A stretch of 64,000 nucleotides of DNA from Limnomonas spitsbergensis (lineage: Eukaryota > Chlorophyta > Chlorophyceae > Chlamydomonadales). A program made the translations under genes and the position numbers. Below are positions 50,501 through 55,324 of the stretch, one piece after another; position 1 is the first letter of the stretch; the number at the start of each line of letters is the position of its first letter. The stretch spans positions 434,001-498,000 of the forward strand of contig JAYJMM010000009.1 of assembly GCA_037349105.1 (NCBI GenBank). Reading direction: 5' to 3'. The notes beneath the pieces were generated by a model. The model was not told the DNA's origin and searched no databases. It saw only the letters and a program-made list of their open reading frames with translations.

Positions 50501-51316
50501 CCTGGCCCCTTGGCGCCCCTGGCCCCTTGGCGCCCCTGGCCCCTTGGCACCCCTGGCTTTGAGAATCTTGCCATGCGGGCCTGCCTGCCCAACAGGGTGG
50601 CGGCACTGCTGGAGGACGCGGAGCGCAATAACATGTTGGTGGCGGCTGCAAGCGCAGGGCTGGACTGGGCCTCGGTGTTCAGCGTGGCGGGGCGGCTGCG
50701 GGCCTTAGGGGGGCAGTACCCCCAGGCACAAGGTTTGTGGGCAGCACTTTCGAAAAACCGGGGGAGAAATTGGGGGAGAAATTGGGGGAGAAATCAGGGG
50801 AGAAATGGGGGGGAAATCGGGGGAGAAATCGGGCGAGAAATCGGGGGAGAAATCGGGGGAGAACTCAGGGGAGAAATCAGGGGAGAAATCAGGGGAGAAA
50901 TCAGGGGAGAAATCAGGGGAGAAATCAGGGGAGAAATCAGGGGAGAAATCAGGGGAGAAATCGGGGGGGAAATCGGGGGAGAAATCGGGCGAGAAATCGG
51001 GGGAGAAATCGGGGGAGAACTCAGGGGAGAAATCGGGCAAGAAATCAGGGGAGAAATCAGGGGAGAAATCAGGGGAGAAATCGGGGGGGAAATCAGGGGA
51101 GAAATCAGGGGAGAAATCAGGGGAGAAATCAGGGGAGAAATCAGGGGAGAAATCGGGGGGGAAATCGGGGGAGAAATCGGGCGAGAAATCGGGGGAGAAA
51201 TCGGGGGAGAACTCAGGGGAGAAATCGGGCAAGAAATCGGGCAAGAAATCAGGGGAGAAATCAGGGGAGAAATCAGGGGAGAAATCAGGGGAGAAATCAG
51301 GGGAGAAATCGAATAA
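14189..51316 (+). CDS. MSH4: MutS homologue 4 (meiotic crossover factor), 18 exons
   Basis: Exons: 14189-14589, 16000-16225, 17536-17683, 34657-34750, 35569-35683, 36712-36796, 37506-37615, 38276-38335, 38788-38970, 40282-40382, 40933-41053, 42211-42384, 43923-44022, 45028-45065, 46127-46273, 48358-48573, 49592-49725, 50596-51316. All phases join, and an in-frame stop at 14171 precedes the first ATG. MSH4 pairs with MSH5 as a sliding clamp on recombination intermediates and does not repair mismatches. As in the family, the mismatch-binding domain I is absent. The order is EVGLAVFD..LHLSQYIE near residue 105, connector and lever domains, Walker A GPSMAGKTTYLKQ near 640, FTRMGTSDSIETNSSSF, Walker B LVLIDELGRATSTADG, and H-loop LLATHF. 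About 868 residues are MSH4-like; the rest is a repeat-coded tail whose translation is uncertain. Confidence 0.92.
15055..15300 (+). pseudogene. Two degenerate copies of MSH4 exon 1 end
   Basis: TGGGACACTTGGGCCTGGCT with GATGCAGCTGCACCTC (about 15072-15172), and GGTTGTTTTTGATCCCGGGT with GATGCAGCTACAC (about 15228-15290), copy the VGLAVFDPGLMQLHL coding stretch of exon 1. Frames are broken. Each ends near a GGTAAG or GGTGCG donor-like site. Confidence 0.8.
16000..16225 (+). CDS. MSH4: MSH4 exon 2
   Basis: GTCCCGCAG acceptor. Joining to exon 1 gives QGRSYSTTRLLLSTLSVGEA, matching the family's SRSYQNTKTLL segment. It ends with RRAFDDTQGLKAVLACCND, the FDDTKG motif region, and then GTGGGG. Confidence 0.9.
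16738..16836. repeat. CAGCTACAAT short tandem repeat
   Basis: Eight units of AGCTACAATTC/AGCTACAAATC. The same CAGCTACA motif recurs at 18318-18352, 39239-39262, 39384-39482, 41690-41710, 41997-42012 and, as TGTAGCTGA, at 48915-48932. Confidence 0.85.
17098..17535 (+). repeat. Degenerate tandem repeat carrying the exon 3 acceptor
   Basis: GCGACCAGCAGTGCTGCCATG blocks recur about ten times. The last two 85-90 bp units contain CATGCTTTGCGTGCCGGCAG and CATGCTTTGTGTGCCTGCAG, copies of the true acceptor CATGCTTTACGTGCCGGCAG at 17535. Confidence 0.85.
17536..17683 (+). CDS. MSH4: MSH4 exon 3
   Basis: GCCGGCAG acceptor, GTACGG donor, phase 0 in and 1 out. Encodes HYLALGAAGALLQHLGSMEA and TDRHMRLDA, the HYLSLAAAAAT and HMNIDA region of MSH4. 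Confidence 0.9.
18661..18775. repeat. 21-bp tandem repeat, five copies
   Basis: Units of AGGCGGCTGGGCGGCCACCCC alternating with a GGGTGG variant, inside MSH4 intron 3 upstream of the large satellite. Confidence 0.9.
18900..34628 (+). repeat. 84-bp satellite array, about 185 copies, in MSH4 intron 3
   Basis: Unit: GGCACTGTTGAATCTAGGAA, CCTGGTCCGCCTGCCTCTTC, CTGTCGCACTGTGCGGAAAG, GCCCCTCCCAACCCCCCTCC, CTCA. The first units (18900-19040) are degenerate and the last stops at about 34628. Variation sits at few sites: CTAGGAAC(C/T/G)TGG versus CTCTGGAGCTGG, GTCGCAC versus GTCACAC, CCTCTT versus CCATTT, CTCAGG versus CTCGGG, and ACTGTT versus ACTGCT. The unit is a multiple of three and stop-free in several frames, so ORFs of 1227, 3067 and 2675 residues (+) and 937, 726, 586 and 502 residues (-) cross it. 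None has a start or end context that looks genic. Three 85-bp hybrid units (CTCTGGAACTTGG at about 29903, 30492, 31420) and scattered 1-base C insertions shift the frame. Confidence 0.96.
34657..34750 (+). CDS. MSH4: MSH4 exon 4 (after the 17-kb intron)
   Basis: CCTCAG acceptor 17-28 bases beyond the end of the satellite array, donor GTAACT. The join gives LDAGCSASNSSDGKGRGPRS and then LLEMLNRTHTACGSR, the LFHML..T.T.GG(T/S)R motif. The phase fits only this acceptor. Confidence 0.87.
35569..35683 (+). CDS. MSH4: MSH4 exon 5
   Basis: CATGCAG acceptor. Encodes LLRACLLQPLTDIPTLQMRY and DCLQELLDSD, an excellent match to the LLRANLLQPLKDIETI..RLDCL.EL segment at the start of the MutS core. Donor GTGATA. 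Confidence 0.93.
35985..36077. mobile_element. Foldback (MITE-like) element 1 in MSH4 intron 5
   Basis: Arms GGTGGGAAGCCACGGGGGTG GATC and (reverse) GGGGGAAGCCACGGGGGCCGG ATC flank a loop of about 35 bases. Related to the element at 38978. Flanked by GGTGACATTAAGCAGG and GGTGATATTAAGCAGG, themselves copies of the exon 5 end (GATATCAAGCAG/GTGATAC). Confidence 0.72.
36712..36796 (+). CDS. MSH4: MSH4 exon 6
   Basis: CTCTCCAG acceptor, donor GTGCGA, phase 0 in and 1 out. Encodes CLVKLPKDLDKMCSSIAMRQ. Sequence is weakly conserved; it is supported by phase and position. Two copies of its 3' end follow. Confidence 0.78.
36855..37015 (+). repeat. Two copies of MSH4 exon 6 end
   Basis: CAGGCCAAGACCAGCAACTC AGACCCAG recurs at about 36864 and, as AGCATCTCAGACCCAG, at about 36985. 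Each is followed by CATGCTTTGCATG-type sequence, like the region after the real donor at 36797. Confidence 0.87.
37138..37243. repeat. CTGT/CTGC/CTAT tetranucleotide microsatellite
   Basis: Roughly 25 CTGY/CTAT units in MSH4 intron 6. Confidence 0.85.
37392..37460 (+). pseudogene. Degenerate copy of MSH4 exon 7 start
   Basis: CCCACAGTCCGTCACATAGC TGCAGCAGTCACCGCCGTTA copies the acceptor and first 50 bases of exon 7, then reads into a TAG. It lies 110 bases upstream of the real exon. Confidence 0.82.
37506..37615 (+). CDS. MSH4: MSH4 exon 7
   Basis: CCCACAG acceptor, donor GTGAGC. Encodes RRIAAAVTAVILLRGVLQSL, matching the ISSIILLK..L helix of the lever domain. Confidence 0.85.
38022..38195. 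repeat. 60-bp tandem repeat, three copies
   Basis: CGTGCTTCAATCTTGCCACT GATCAGCAAGCAGCTTTCGT GCAGTGATGGCCACATTCAT repeats almost perfectly. It is unrelated to the flanking exons as far as I can see. Confidence 0.92.
38276..38335 (+). CDS. MSH4: MSH4 exon 8
   Basis: CGCACAG acceptor, 20 codons, donor GTAGGA. Encodes AIRQTCAQDAFQDMTAAIEE, corresponding to the C.(N/D)..Y..I...I stretch. Confidence 0.8.
38480..38705 (+). pseudogene. Two truncated copies of MSH4 exon 9
   Basis: CCTCGATTCTGATGCCCACG and CCTTGATTCTGATGCCCACG each start about 70 bases that match the first 70 of exon 9, through CGCATCCAGCAGTAC, then diverge. Upstream polypyrimidine and TTATTACCTACCATTCTC blocks are copied too, so the unit includes the acceptor region. 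Confidence 0.88.
38788..38970 (+). CDS. MSH4: MSH4 exon 9
   Basis: TTGTATAG acceptor, 61 codons, donor GTCAGA. Encodes KSPFMNRIQQCFAVKPGSDP and RYKDEYDMPIK, matching the R.Q.C(Y/F)A(V/L)..G....LD.AR clamp-domain region. Two truncated copies lie upstream and a foldback element starts at its donor. Confidence 0.9.
38970..39158. mobile_element. Foldback (MITE-like) element 2 at the MSH4 exon 9 donor
   Basis: Bounded by a direct GGTCAGAT at 38970-38977 and 39151-39158. Inside, GAGGGGTTGGAAAGCCACAA begins the element and TCCGTGGCTTCCCGCCCCCT ends it: imperfect inverted ends of about 17 bases. Internal TTGATCCAGGCCAAAACCAG GTG matches element 1. The left duplication contains the active 5' splice site. 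Confidence 0.72.
39329..39490. repeat. ~79-bp direct repeat, two copies
   Basis: GGGTCCCCATCCACCTAGGG GTGGCCAGTGTTTCTTTTTT and GATTCAGCTACCTGTCAGCT ACATTCC occur twice in tandem. Confidence 0.9.
39862..40170 (+). repeat. Two copies of a dispersed GGAAACAACG element
   Basis: (AGAA)n, ACTACGCCC.....GGGCG, then AAGGAAACAACG, GGCC and CGCCGTTACCAT occur at 39868-39970 and 40068-40165. A third, partial copy lies at 44378-44435. They look like short non-autonomous elements; ends not defined. Confidence 0.72.
40282..40382 (+). CDS. MSH4: MSH4 exon 10
   Basis: CCTGCAG acceptor, donor GTGAGT in phase 2. Encodes ASYSTRRGFYLSIS, the F..(N/A)RGF(F/Y) motif. Confidence 0.86.
40640..40885 (+). repeat. 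Three tandem copies of MSH4 exon 11 acceptor edge (~95-105 bp)
   Basis: CAGCTCCTTCATTGTGCTTG, ACCTTCATCGTGCTTGAATG and CAGCTCCTTCATAGTGCTTG at about 40656, 40758 and 40839 copy the acceptor and first bases of exon 11 (CAG/CTCCTTCATTGTGCTTGAG). Each is followed by CCCTC and TTAGTTCCC blocks. Confidence 0.9.
40933..41053 (+). CDS. MSH4: MSH4 exon 11
   Basis: CACGCAG acceptor, donor GTGGGT. Encodes SFIVLERRGRGVSLCTTHEL NALNTRL, matching the F......(K/R)....CS(S/T).EL..LN segment. Confidence 0.88.
41318..41568. repeat. Direct repeat (~180 bp period), two copies
   Basis: CATCGTAGCAGCTTGAGGAA TGACGAGGGCTCCTGGGCTC TCAGCTGGCT at about 41332 and CATTGTAGCAGC... at about 41512, with TTTCAGCATGAGAAGATCTAG-like sequence between that matches about 41175. 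Confidence 0.85.
41945..42142 (+). pseudogene. Two degenerate copies of MSH4 exon 12 start
   Basis: TACAGGTCCTGGCCATACTC ATCTTGGAGCTGGCCTCCCA CATGC (about 41953) and CAACAGGTCCTGGACATGCT CCTGTTGG (about 42114) copy the acceptor and first 30-50 bases of exon 12. Confidence 0.87.
42138..42210. repeat. Interstitial telomere-like tract abutting the exon 12 acceptor
   Basis: CTAAACCCTAAACCCTAAAC CCTAAACCCTAACCC followed by degenerate ATAAACC units up to the AAACAG acceptor. Confidence 0.93.
42211..42384 (+). CDS. MSH4: MSH4 exon 12
   Basis: AAACAG acceptor directly after a CCCTAAA tract, donor GTGATA, 58 codons. Encodes LLDLMVAFSQAVADAPGQYC RPLL, matching LLDM(I/L)..FA......YSRPEL. Confidence 0.9.
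42385..42830 (+). repeat. ~60-bp minisatellite of the MSH4 exon 12 donor edge
   Basis: About seven units of GTGATATGTACCGCCTGTAC TGCCAGCC.C.GCTGAGCAGG GACGGACCGCTCGCTGTTGT ACAG. Each ends with a copy of the exon 12 end and begins with its donor, so up to six decoy 5' splice sites follow the real one. Minus-strand ORF 42162-42821 is an artefact. Confidence 0.93.
43419..43862. repeat. CCCTCCCT/CTCC polypyrimidine array
   Basis: About 440 bases of almost pure C/T (CCCTCTCCCTCCCTCC units), 60 bases before the exon 13 acceptor. Homopurine-homopyrimidine mirror symmetry could form triplex DNA. Glu/Arg/Gly-rich minus-strand ORFs are artefacts. Confidence 0.95.
43923..44022 (+). CDS. MSH4: MSH4 exon 13
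   Basis: TCCTTCAG acceptor after a 440-base pyrimidine array, donor GTGCGT in phase 1. Encodes GRHAIIERC and NDTFIGEQCCLHIIS, the GRHP(I/L)(L/I)E and NN.(Y/F)(V/M)SE..N.L(I/V)(I/V) motifs. Confidence 0.9.
44100..44680 (+). repeat. Degenerate copies of MSH4 exon 13 donor edge
   Basis: ACCTTCATTGGGGAGCAATG CTGC (exon 13) recurs at about 44109, 44275 (TTTATTAGGGAACAGTG) and 44626, each followed by CACATCAT and GTGCGTGC or similar. CAGCATCCTCTAACAGC and GTGTGTCGAAGATAGCTAGG also occur twice (44228, 44580), so larger segments were duplicated. Confidence 0.88.
45028..45065 (+). CDS. MSH4: MSH4 exon 14 (38-base Walker A microexon)
   Basis: GAAGCAG acceptor. Completes GPSMAGKTTYLKQ, the P-loop (family GPNMSGKSTYLKQ). 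The only donor that keeps phase with the next exon is GC (CAG/GCGAGC), giving a GC-AG intron. Confidence 0.88.
45925..46062 (+). pseudogene. Two degenerate copies of MSH4 exon 15 start
   Basis: GTGGGTCGCACTCCTGATTG TTATGGCTCAGG (about 45930) and TTGTAAGTCGCACTCCTGGT GGTGCTGGCTCAGGCGGGGT (about 46000) copy exon 15. In the second, the acceptor AG is mutated (GTAAGTCG for GTAGGTCG). Confidence 0.88.
46127..46273 (+). CDS. MSH4: MSH4 exon 15
   Basis: TTGTAG acceptor, 49 codons, donor GTGTGA. Encodes VALLVVLAQAGCFVPAQ and LFTRMGTSDSIETNSSSFMV, the Q-loop/N-3 region characteristic of MSH4. Confidence 0.94.
46466..47937. repeat. 8-bp binary microsatellite, about 183 units
   Basis: Nearly every unit is either ACATGCCC or TCATGCCC, in irregular order, in MSH4 intron 15. 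Since 24 bases is 8 codons, all three + frames stay open and give His/Met/Pro/Cys-rich ORFs of up to 405 residues, which I reject as genes. Confidence 0.95.
47950..48300 (+). pseudogene. Three degenerate copies of MSH4 exon 16 start
   Basis: GGCAGCCTGGTCCTTATTGA CGAGCTAGGCC recurs within about 48047-48125 and 48205-48290, with a shorter copy (GACAAGCTAGGCCGCGCAGC) at 47967. The copy at about 48211 keeps an acceptor-like CCCGCAG and the Walker B frame, ending after TST. Confidence 0.9.
48358..48573 (+). CDS. MSH4: MSH4 exon 16 (Walker B and H-loop)
   Basis: CCCGCAG acceptor, 72 codons, donor GTATGA. Encodes SLVLIDELGRATSTADG (Walker B and D-loop) and GTLLATHFRQLA (H-loop histidine). All expected catalytic residues are present. 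Confidence 0.95.
48606..48698 (+). pseudogene. Copy of MSH4 exon 16 end, downstream
   Basis: GGCTGTGCAACCCTGCTGGC CACACACTTCAGACAGCTGG through GTGGGAGCTGCAG/GTGGGA repeats the H-loop part of exon 16 with an open frame and an intact donor, 100 bases after the real one. Confidence 0.87.
48955..49591 (+). repeat. 65-bp minisatellite of the MSH4 exon 17 acceptor edge
   Basis: Six exact 65-bp steps (49201, 49266, 49331, 49396, 49461, 49526, 49591) of CACTTCCAG/GTTTCCCTGTG, TACTGGTAGCTGAATAGTAG and CTGAATTGCATTCAAACCAA. Two longer, older copies at about 48964 and 49096 extend into exon 17 coding sequence (GACTTCAGGCGCAGCCTGCA). Confidence 0.94.
49592..49725 (+). CDS. MSH4: MSH4 exon 17
   Basis: CTTCCAG acceptor, phase 2 donor GTGATA. 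Encodes DDRLDFRRSLQPADSLTYSH YGL and MPDTVMKEAA, matching L.F.(F/Y).L.(D/E)G.....HYGL..A...G.P..V...A. Confidence 0.93.
49836..50595 (+). repeat. Degenerate copies of MSH4 exon 18 start plus telomere-like tract
   Basis: CGCCAGCAAGGTGGCTGCGT TGCATGA occurs at about 49842 and 49972; AACAGGGTAGGCGCACTGGT GGAGGAC at about 50417. All resemble the exon 18 start. CCTTGGCGCCCCTGGCC repeats four times near 50497-50550. CCCTAAACCCTA lies at 50255-50288. Confidence 0.82.
50596..51316 (+). CDS. MSH4: MSH4 exon 18 and repeat-coded tail
   Basis: AACAG acceptor in phase 2. Encodes VAALLEDAERNNMLVAAASA and ends its unique part with GGQYPQAQGLWAAL. The frame then runs through the 12-bp repeat as (RGEI)n to a TAA at 51314. 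Alternatively a donor at 50735 (CAAG/GTTTGT) ends the exon; I cannot tell which. Confidence 0.68.
50755..51313 (+). repeat. 12-bp minisatellite (GGGGAGAAATCA), about 46 copies
   Basis: Units differ by TCA/TCG/CTCA and GAG/GGG/AAG. In phase with MSH4 exon 18 it encodes (R/G)GEI repeats up to a TAA. Confidence 0.94.
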
Positions 51317-52234
51317 ACTACCGGTAGGGAGTTTGTGCCTGAAGGGAACAAACTGCGTCAAAAGCGGCAGCGTCCCAAAGCTCGCTGTTGGGCCCTGTGG
51401 GGGGATAAAGGGTCCTGGCATCACGTATCACTTGTTATCCACTGCTAGACGGTAAAATGCCACATAAGGTGGGCATATCCATCATAAGGTGTGGACATAT
51501 CCTTCATAAGGTGTGGGCATATGCCCGTTGTGGCCAGATAATTGTGAATGTGAGTTCCTGGCTGATGCCACCAATTATCTATGCAGGTTGTTTCATACCA
51601 GCAGCCACGCATTGCCGTATGTCTGTGCCTGAAGGGAGCTGCGTTCCAAAGCTCGCTGTTGGGCCCTGTGGGGGGATAAAGGGCCCTGGCATCACTTGTT
51701 ATCCCCCGCGGTAAACTGCCACATGAGGTGTGGACATATATCCATCCTATCCAATTGAGCTTAGTCGTTCCCTACCAGCCCCACGTGACCGAGCGTTCAG
51801 CAGGGCCCAGTGGGCAATGCACCGTTTTGAACTTGTACCTCCGGGCTCTGATCAGGACGGCTCAGCTGTGTGGGCTTCATACACACTGGTATCCACATGT
51901 TAGTGACATTACACCTCTGGGACATCCGCCTGCCAAAAATATTCCCTCTCACTACCGGTAGTCCCTTCAAAAAAAAGAAACTCAAAGTAACCTCGTTGAG
52001 GCCCAGTCTCATACAAACTGGCATCAACATGTGATTGCCTGTCTTCCTGTTGAATTGGCAGATCGACTGAGCGATCAGGAGGGCAGCTCATTCGATTGGC
52101 CAGCTCTCAAGGGACACATGAAGGGCCTCCTGGATTCGGTTGACAGCATTCAGCTCACACTCTGAGCTGTTCTCCTTTTGTTCCTTTATTTTGTGTCCCC
52201 TCTTCCTTCTAGTTTTCTTTTCTCCCATCTGAAC

Positions 52235-52925
52235 AGTTGGGCGCCCACGCGGCTGAGCCTTCTTGTGCATGGCCCAGAGGTGTAACGTACTTGACTCGGA
52301 GCTATGCAAACAGAGCCGCTTCAGCTACAGCCTTCAAAGCTATGCAAACACGACCGCCGCAGCCATTGTCCCGGTCACGGATTTTGTTAGCAGTGGCGCA
52401 GAACAGAAACAATACATTTGTTTCTGCTTCGGAGCATTTTTTGCGACCCCCTCGAGTTCAATTTGGAAACCTTCGACATGATGCCCATGCACTGAGGGCA
52501 GGACATCGAGGCTGTATTACATGCTTGCTTCCCATTTTGATTTATTTCCCTCCTTTTTTCCCTGTCCCCTGGCCTTTGTTTCGTTCTGTCCTCCCAACCC
52601 TTTAGTTGGGCGCCCATGCGGCCGAGCTTTTTTTTCCAACAAGGCCCAGAGGTGTAACTTCATTGAAATGCTTGCTTCCAATGACCCAGTGTGCAAGTTC
52701 AATTTGAGAGCGGGGATGGGCAGCCCTCCTGGACGGTGCTTAAGGCTTCCATGCTCTGTGGCAGAGCAGGTTAGGGTGGGATGCTCTGGCTTTTGTGGAG
52801 TATGTGATAGATATAGTCGAGGCTTTGTCGTTTCAGAGGCCGGGGCCTTCTTTCTACCATTCTCCTCCACCCACGCGGCCGCGCCTTTATGAGCAGGGCC
52901 CCGAAGTGTAACGTCATTGACGGAG
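52235..52925 (+). repeat. Three copies of a dispersed GCGGCCGAGC...GGTGTAACGTCATT element
   Basis: GGGCGCCCACGCGGCTGAGC then GGCCCAGAGGTGTAACGT (52240-52290); GGGCGCCCATGCGGCCGAGC then GGCCCAGAGGTGTAACTTCA (52609-52665); CACCCACGCGGCCGCGCC then CAGGGCCCCGAAGTGTAACG (52868-52920). Related pieces lie at 12180, 50340 and, on the other strand, 10503 and 51902. Probably a SINE or MITE family. Confidence 0.72.
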
Positions 52926-53061
52926 GGCAGGACTCCCCTCAATCGGTCAGGACTCTTCTCCATTGCATTAATTGACAGCATACATATGTTGTGGGCCCCG
53001 GCGCAAACATCACAAAGCTGTTTACAATTATTTATGACAGGATAAAAAGGGATCGATACTA

Positions 53062-53138
53062 CCTTCTCCTTACTCGGCAGCCTGACATTGCATTCGAGAA
53101 ATCTGAAGTTCGTTGGTTCGATCCCGACTGGCCGTACA
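53062..53138 (+). other. tRNA-like 3' half with T-arm and B box
   Basis: GTTGG TTCGATC CCGAC (53112-53128) forms a five-pair T-stem with a standard T-loop and includes a B-box-like GGTTCGATCCC. AATCTGAAG before it resembles a tRNA anticodon-arm side. I cannot find a matching acceptor 5' strand or D-arm, so this is a relic or chance, possibly tRNA-derived SINE material. Confidence 0.3.
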
Positions 53139-53251
53139 CATATTTGTCATGCGCAAAGTGTGAGAAACAAGGATTAAACGTGCCTCCGGACTGAGCATTT
53201 ACCGGCGGATAGATTGAAGAACGGAATGTAAACCTTTAACGTCCTTCGCCT

Positions 53252-54346
53252 ATGAAAGCACTCCTCAACATGGCTCGGACAGCTGCAGGCATCGTCACCA
53301 CGAAGTTGACCAAGGTGACGCCTGCCAAGCTGAGCATCATGCACACATCTGTGCATATGCATGTCACGTCTCGATGCCTAGCAGGGGCTATCAGCATCAG
53401 TGCGGCCGCGATACCTATTCCGATTGGACCTGGTATCGGACCCCTGATGACGTCCTTGCCTCGTCAGACGTGGCAGCCGATGCCATATACCGAGGGGTGT
53501 GGCACGGTGAACAGAAGAATCCCTCGGACCCAAGTTTCCTCCAAGATGTTTGAAAACAGGAAGATTGCACTTCGACATCTCGAAGTCTGCCAAAAACAAG
53601 AGACACACGCGAGGACAATGCAAGGTTGTAACAAGACTGTGACAATGCGATGCGAAGACACTGCCAAACTGACGACCCTGGACCAAGAGTCCGTGACGAT
53701 GGGGTCGACTTCGTGCCAACATGTTGCTCCCAACCGGGCGCAGATTCACGCCAATATCTTAAACAGTGGCATGCTTATCTACCCATTTCCACATTCGGAC
53801 AAGCAGGAAAAACAGAAGAGAAAGCGCAAGCCCAGGAATTACCATGAGTCATGCATGGTATCCCACCGCAAAGCGATACTCATCTACGTTCGGGCGAAAT
53901 ATGCCATGCATCTTTCAAACGGAGAAACGAGATGGGGACTGTATGGAAAAGCCTTTCAGAGGCAGGTTCACCGACTCCTGAACAATCGCCGTAAAAGGAC
54001 GAGAGACTCCAGACAGACTGCTCAGAAGCGGAAGACCACAGCCTATAGGAAAGACGAGATTCAACAGCGAGCCCGAGGAACCCAAACTGCAAAAGTTGCC
54101 AAACGGTCAGCACCAGGGTCAGCATCATGCACCACCCACATAGAAAACAGGTCTTCAAAACAGGTACCGGTGAACGACAGCGACGTCTACCCACCGAACG
54201 CCAAGCAAATTACGCAGCATATACCAGTGCACAGCCCAGCAGACGTGCACATAAAGATACCATGCACGACGCATGCCGTGCAAAAAAGCCCAACATGCCA
54301 TGCAAGGCGGCCCATCAAGCCAGCAGTGAATACAAAGGGAAATTGA
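53252..54346 (+). CDS. LINE upstream ORF, basic protein of unknown fold
   Basis: 364 residues, Lys/Arg-rich between about 190 and 290 (KQEKQKRKRKPRN, NNRRKRTRDSRQ). No zinc knuckle or RRM is recognised. Position suggests an ORF1-like nucleic-acid-binding protein. Whether it belongs to the element rests on location only. Confidence 0.4.
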   Translation: MKALLNMARTAAGIVTTKLTKVTPAKLSIMHTSVHMHVTSRCLAGAISISAAAIPIPIGPGIGPLMTSLPRQTWQPMPYTEGCGTVNRRIPRTQVSSKMFENRKIALRHLEVCQKQETHARTMQGCNKTVTMRCEDTAKLTTLDQESVTMGSTSCQHVAPNRAQIHANILNSGMLIYPFPHSDKQEKQKRKRKPRNYHESCMVSHRKAILIYVRAKYAMHLSNGETRWGLYGKAFQRQVHRLLNNRRKRTRDSRQTAQKRKTTAYRKDEIQQRARGTQTAKVAKRSAPGSASCTTHIENRSSKQVPVNDSDVYPPNAKQITQHIPVHSPADVHIKIPCTTHAVQKSPTCHARRPIKPAVNTKGN

Positions 54347-54473
54347 CGCATGCCCCTAAATTGCACCCTTTAAAAAGAGAATATGCTACAACAGAGCAGT
54401 TTAATCAGGGGTAACTAAGAGATACCTCCATAGCGGTACATTCCGAAGCAAACAAAATACCGCCACCAACAGA

Positions 54474-55324
54474 ATGCTCTGCGACCACCACGAACATGCG
54501 CACTCCCCTACTGGCAGTCACACAAAAGAGAGGATCGACAGGCTTGGAGAAGGAACTTTAAATCATAAGCCAGAGATGCTGAACCCAAACCGAGGAGGGA
54601 GCAAGCACCCCCCCCATATTTCCACGACATGCCATATCCCAGGAGACATTCACTACGAAAAACAACATAAGTTTTTCTGTCAAGCACATGCCCTCGCAAT
54701 GCTCCTGGGGCGACCGCTTCCCCAGACACACAAAGAAATCATGACATGGTTCTTAGGTCAAAAAGAAAATCCTACTTATGCGCACCACAAGAGGGTCCTA
54801 CACCATAGGGATTTTCCCCAATTCGATCCAATATCCGGTAACTTCTCAGACCCAGCATTTACGCATTTCAGCACTATCAACTTAACTACAAGATTATTCG
54901 TGAAATAGGCCAACCGCAACTCCTGACCACACAAGTCCTAGATCGCACCCTTCATCAAATGAAACAGACACAAAACTACCACCTAAATGGCTTCATAGTC
55001 CACTCTAGTGAGCCCTACCATCATGCCTCGACCTTGCTCCGGCGCGAAGACAAGTGGTACTGGTTAGACTCAGAGAAGCCATACCGAGCCCCTCTCTTCG
55101 GAGAAGAAGGAATCCGGAACTTGAACGAGCTCACGAAAACAGCAACATCCATCTATGGGTATTTCCATGCAGAAGCCCTGACCGAGTGCACCACCGCTTG
55201 CTTTCTTTTCCCACCAGTTCCCCACACACCAGAAGAGGGGGGGAGACATAGACTCGCCCCAAAAAAACTTGACCCCCCCCCAGCCCCAACCACCAGAGCT
55301 CCAAGAAACGCCAATGACGCTTGA
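54474..55324 (+). pseudogene. LINE cysteine-protease-like (Josephin/OTU-type) segment, frameshifted
   Basis: Two frames, 54474-54908 and 54959-55324 (open before its ATG), must be joined across a shift near 54895. The first has HKFFCQAHALAMLLG, a Cys-helix motif like Josephin CAQHCLNNLL. The second has NGFIVHSSEPYHHASTLL and KWYWLDSEKP, the His and Asn/Asp-bearing strands of such folds. This is consistent with a papain-like de-ubiquitinase-type fold; the exact family is inferred. Confidence 0.5.

Larger units (their letters stand above)
51317..53251. other. Intergenic repeat debris between MSH4 and the LINE
   Basis: No gene is seen. A direct repeat of about 110 bases (51340-51450 and 51625-51725) shares AAGCTCGCTGTTGGGCCCTG TGGGGGGATAAAGG. 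The rest is copies of the GGTGTAACGTCATT dispersed family and low-complexity T-rich blocks, and it probably contains the MSH4 3' UTR. Confidence 0.65.

Noticed and set aside
50705..51424. Minus-strand ORF of SPDF/SPLI repeats
   Set aside because: Complement of the 12-bp minisatellite; the + frame continuous with MSH4 is the better explanation.
52991..53194. 67-residue ORF before the LINE
   Set aside because: No recognisable features; it overlaps the tRNA-like segment and has no supporting context.
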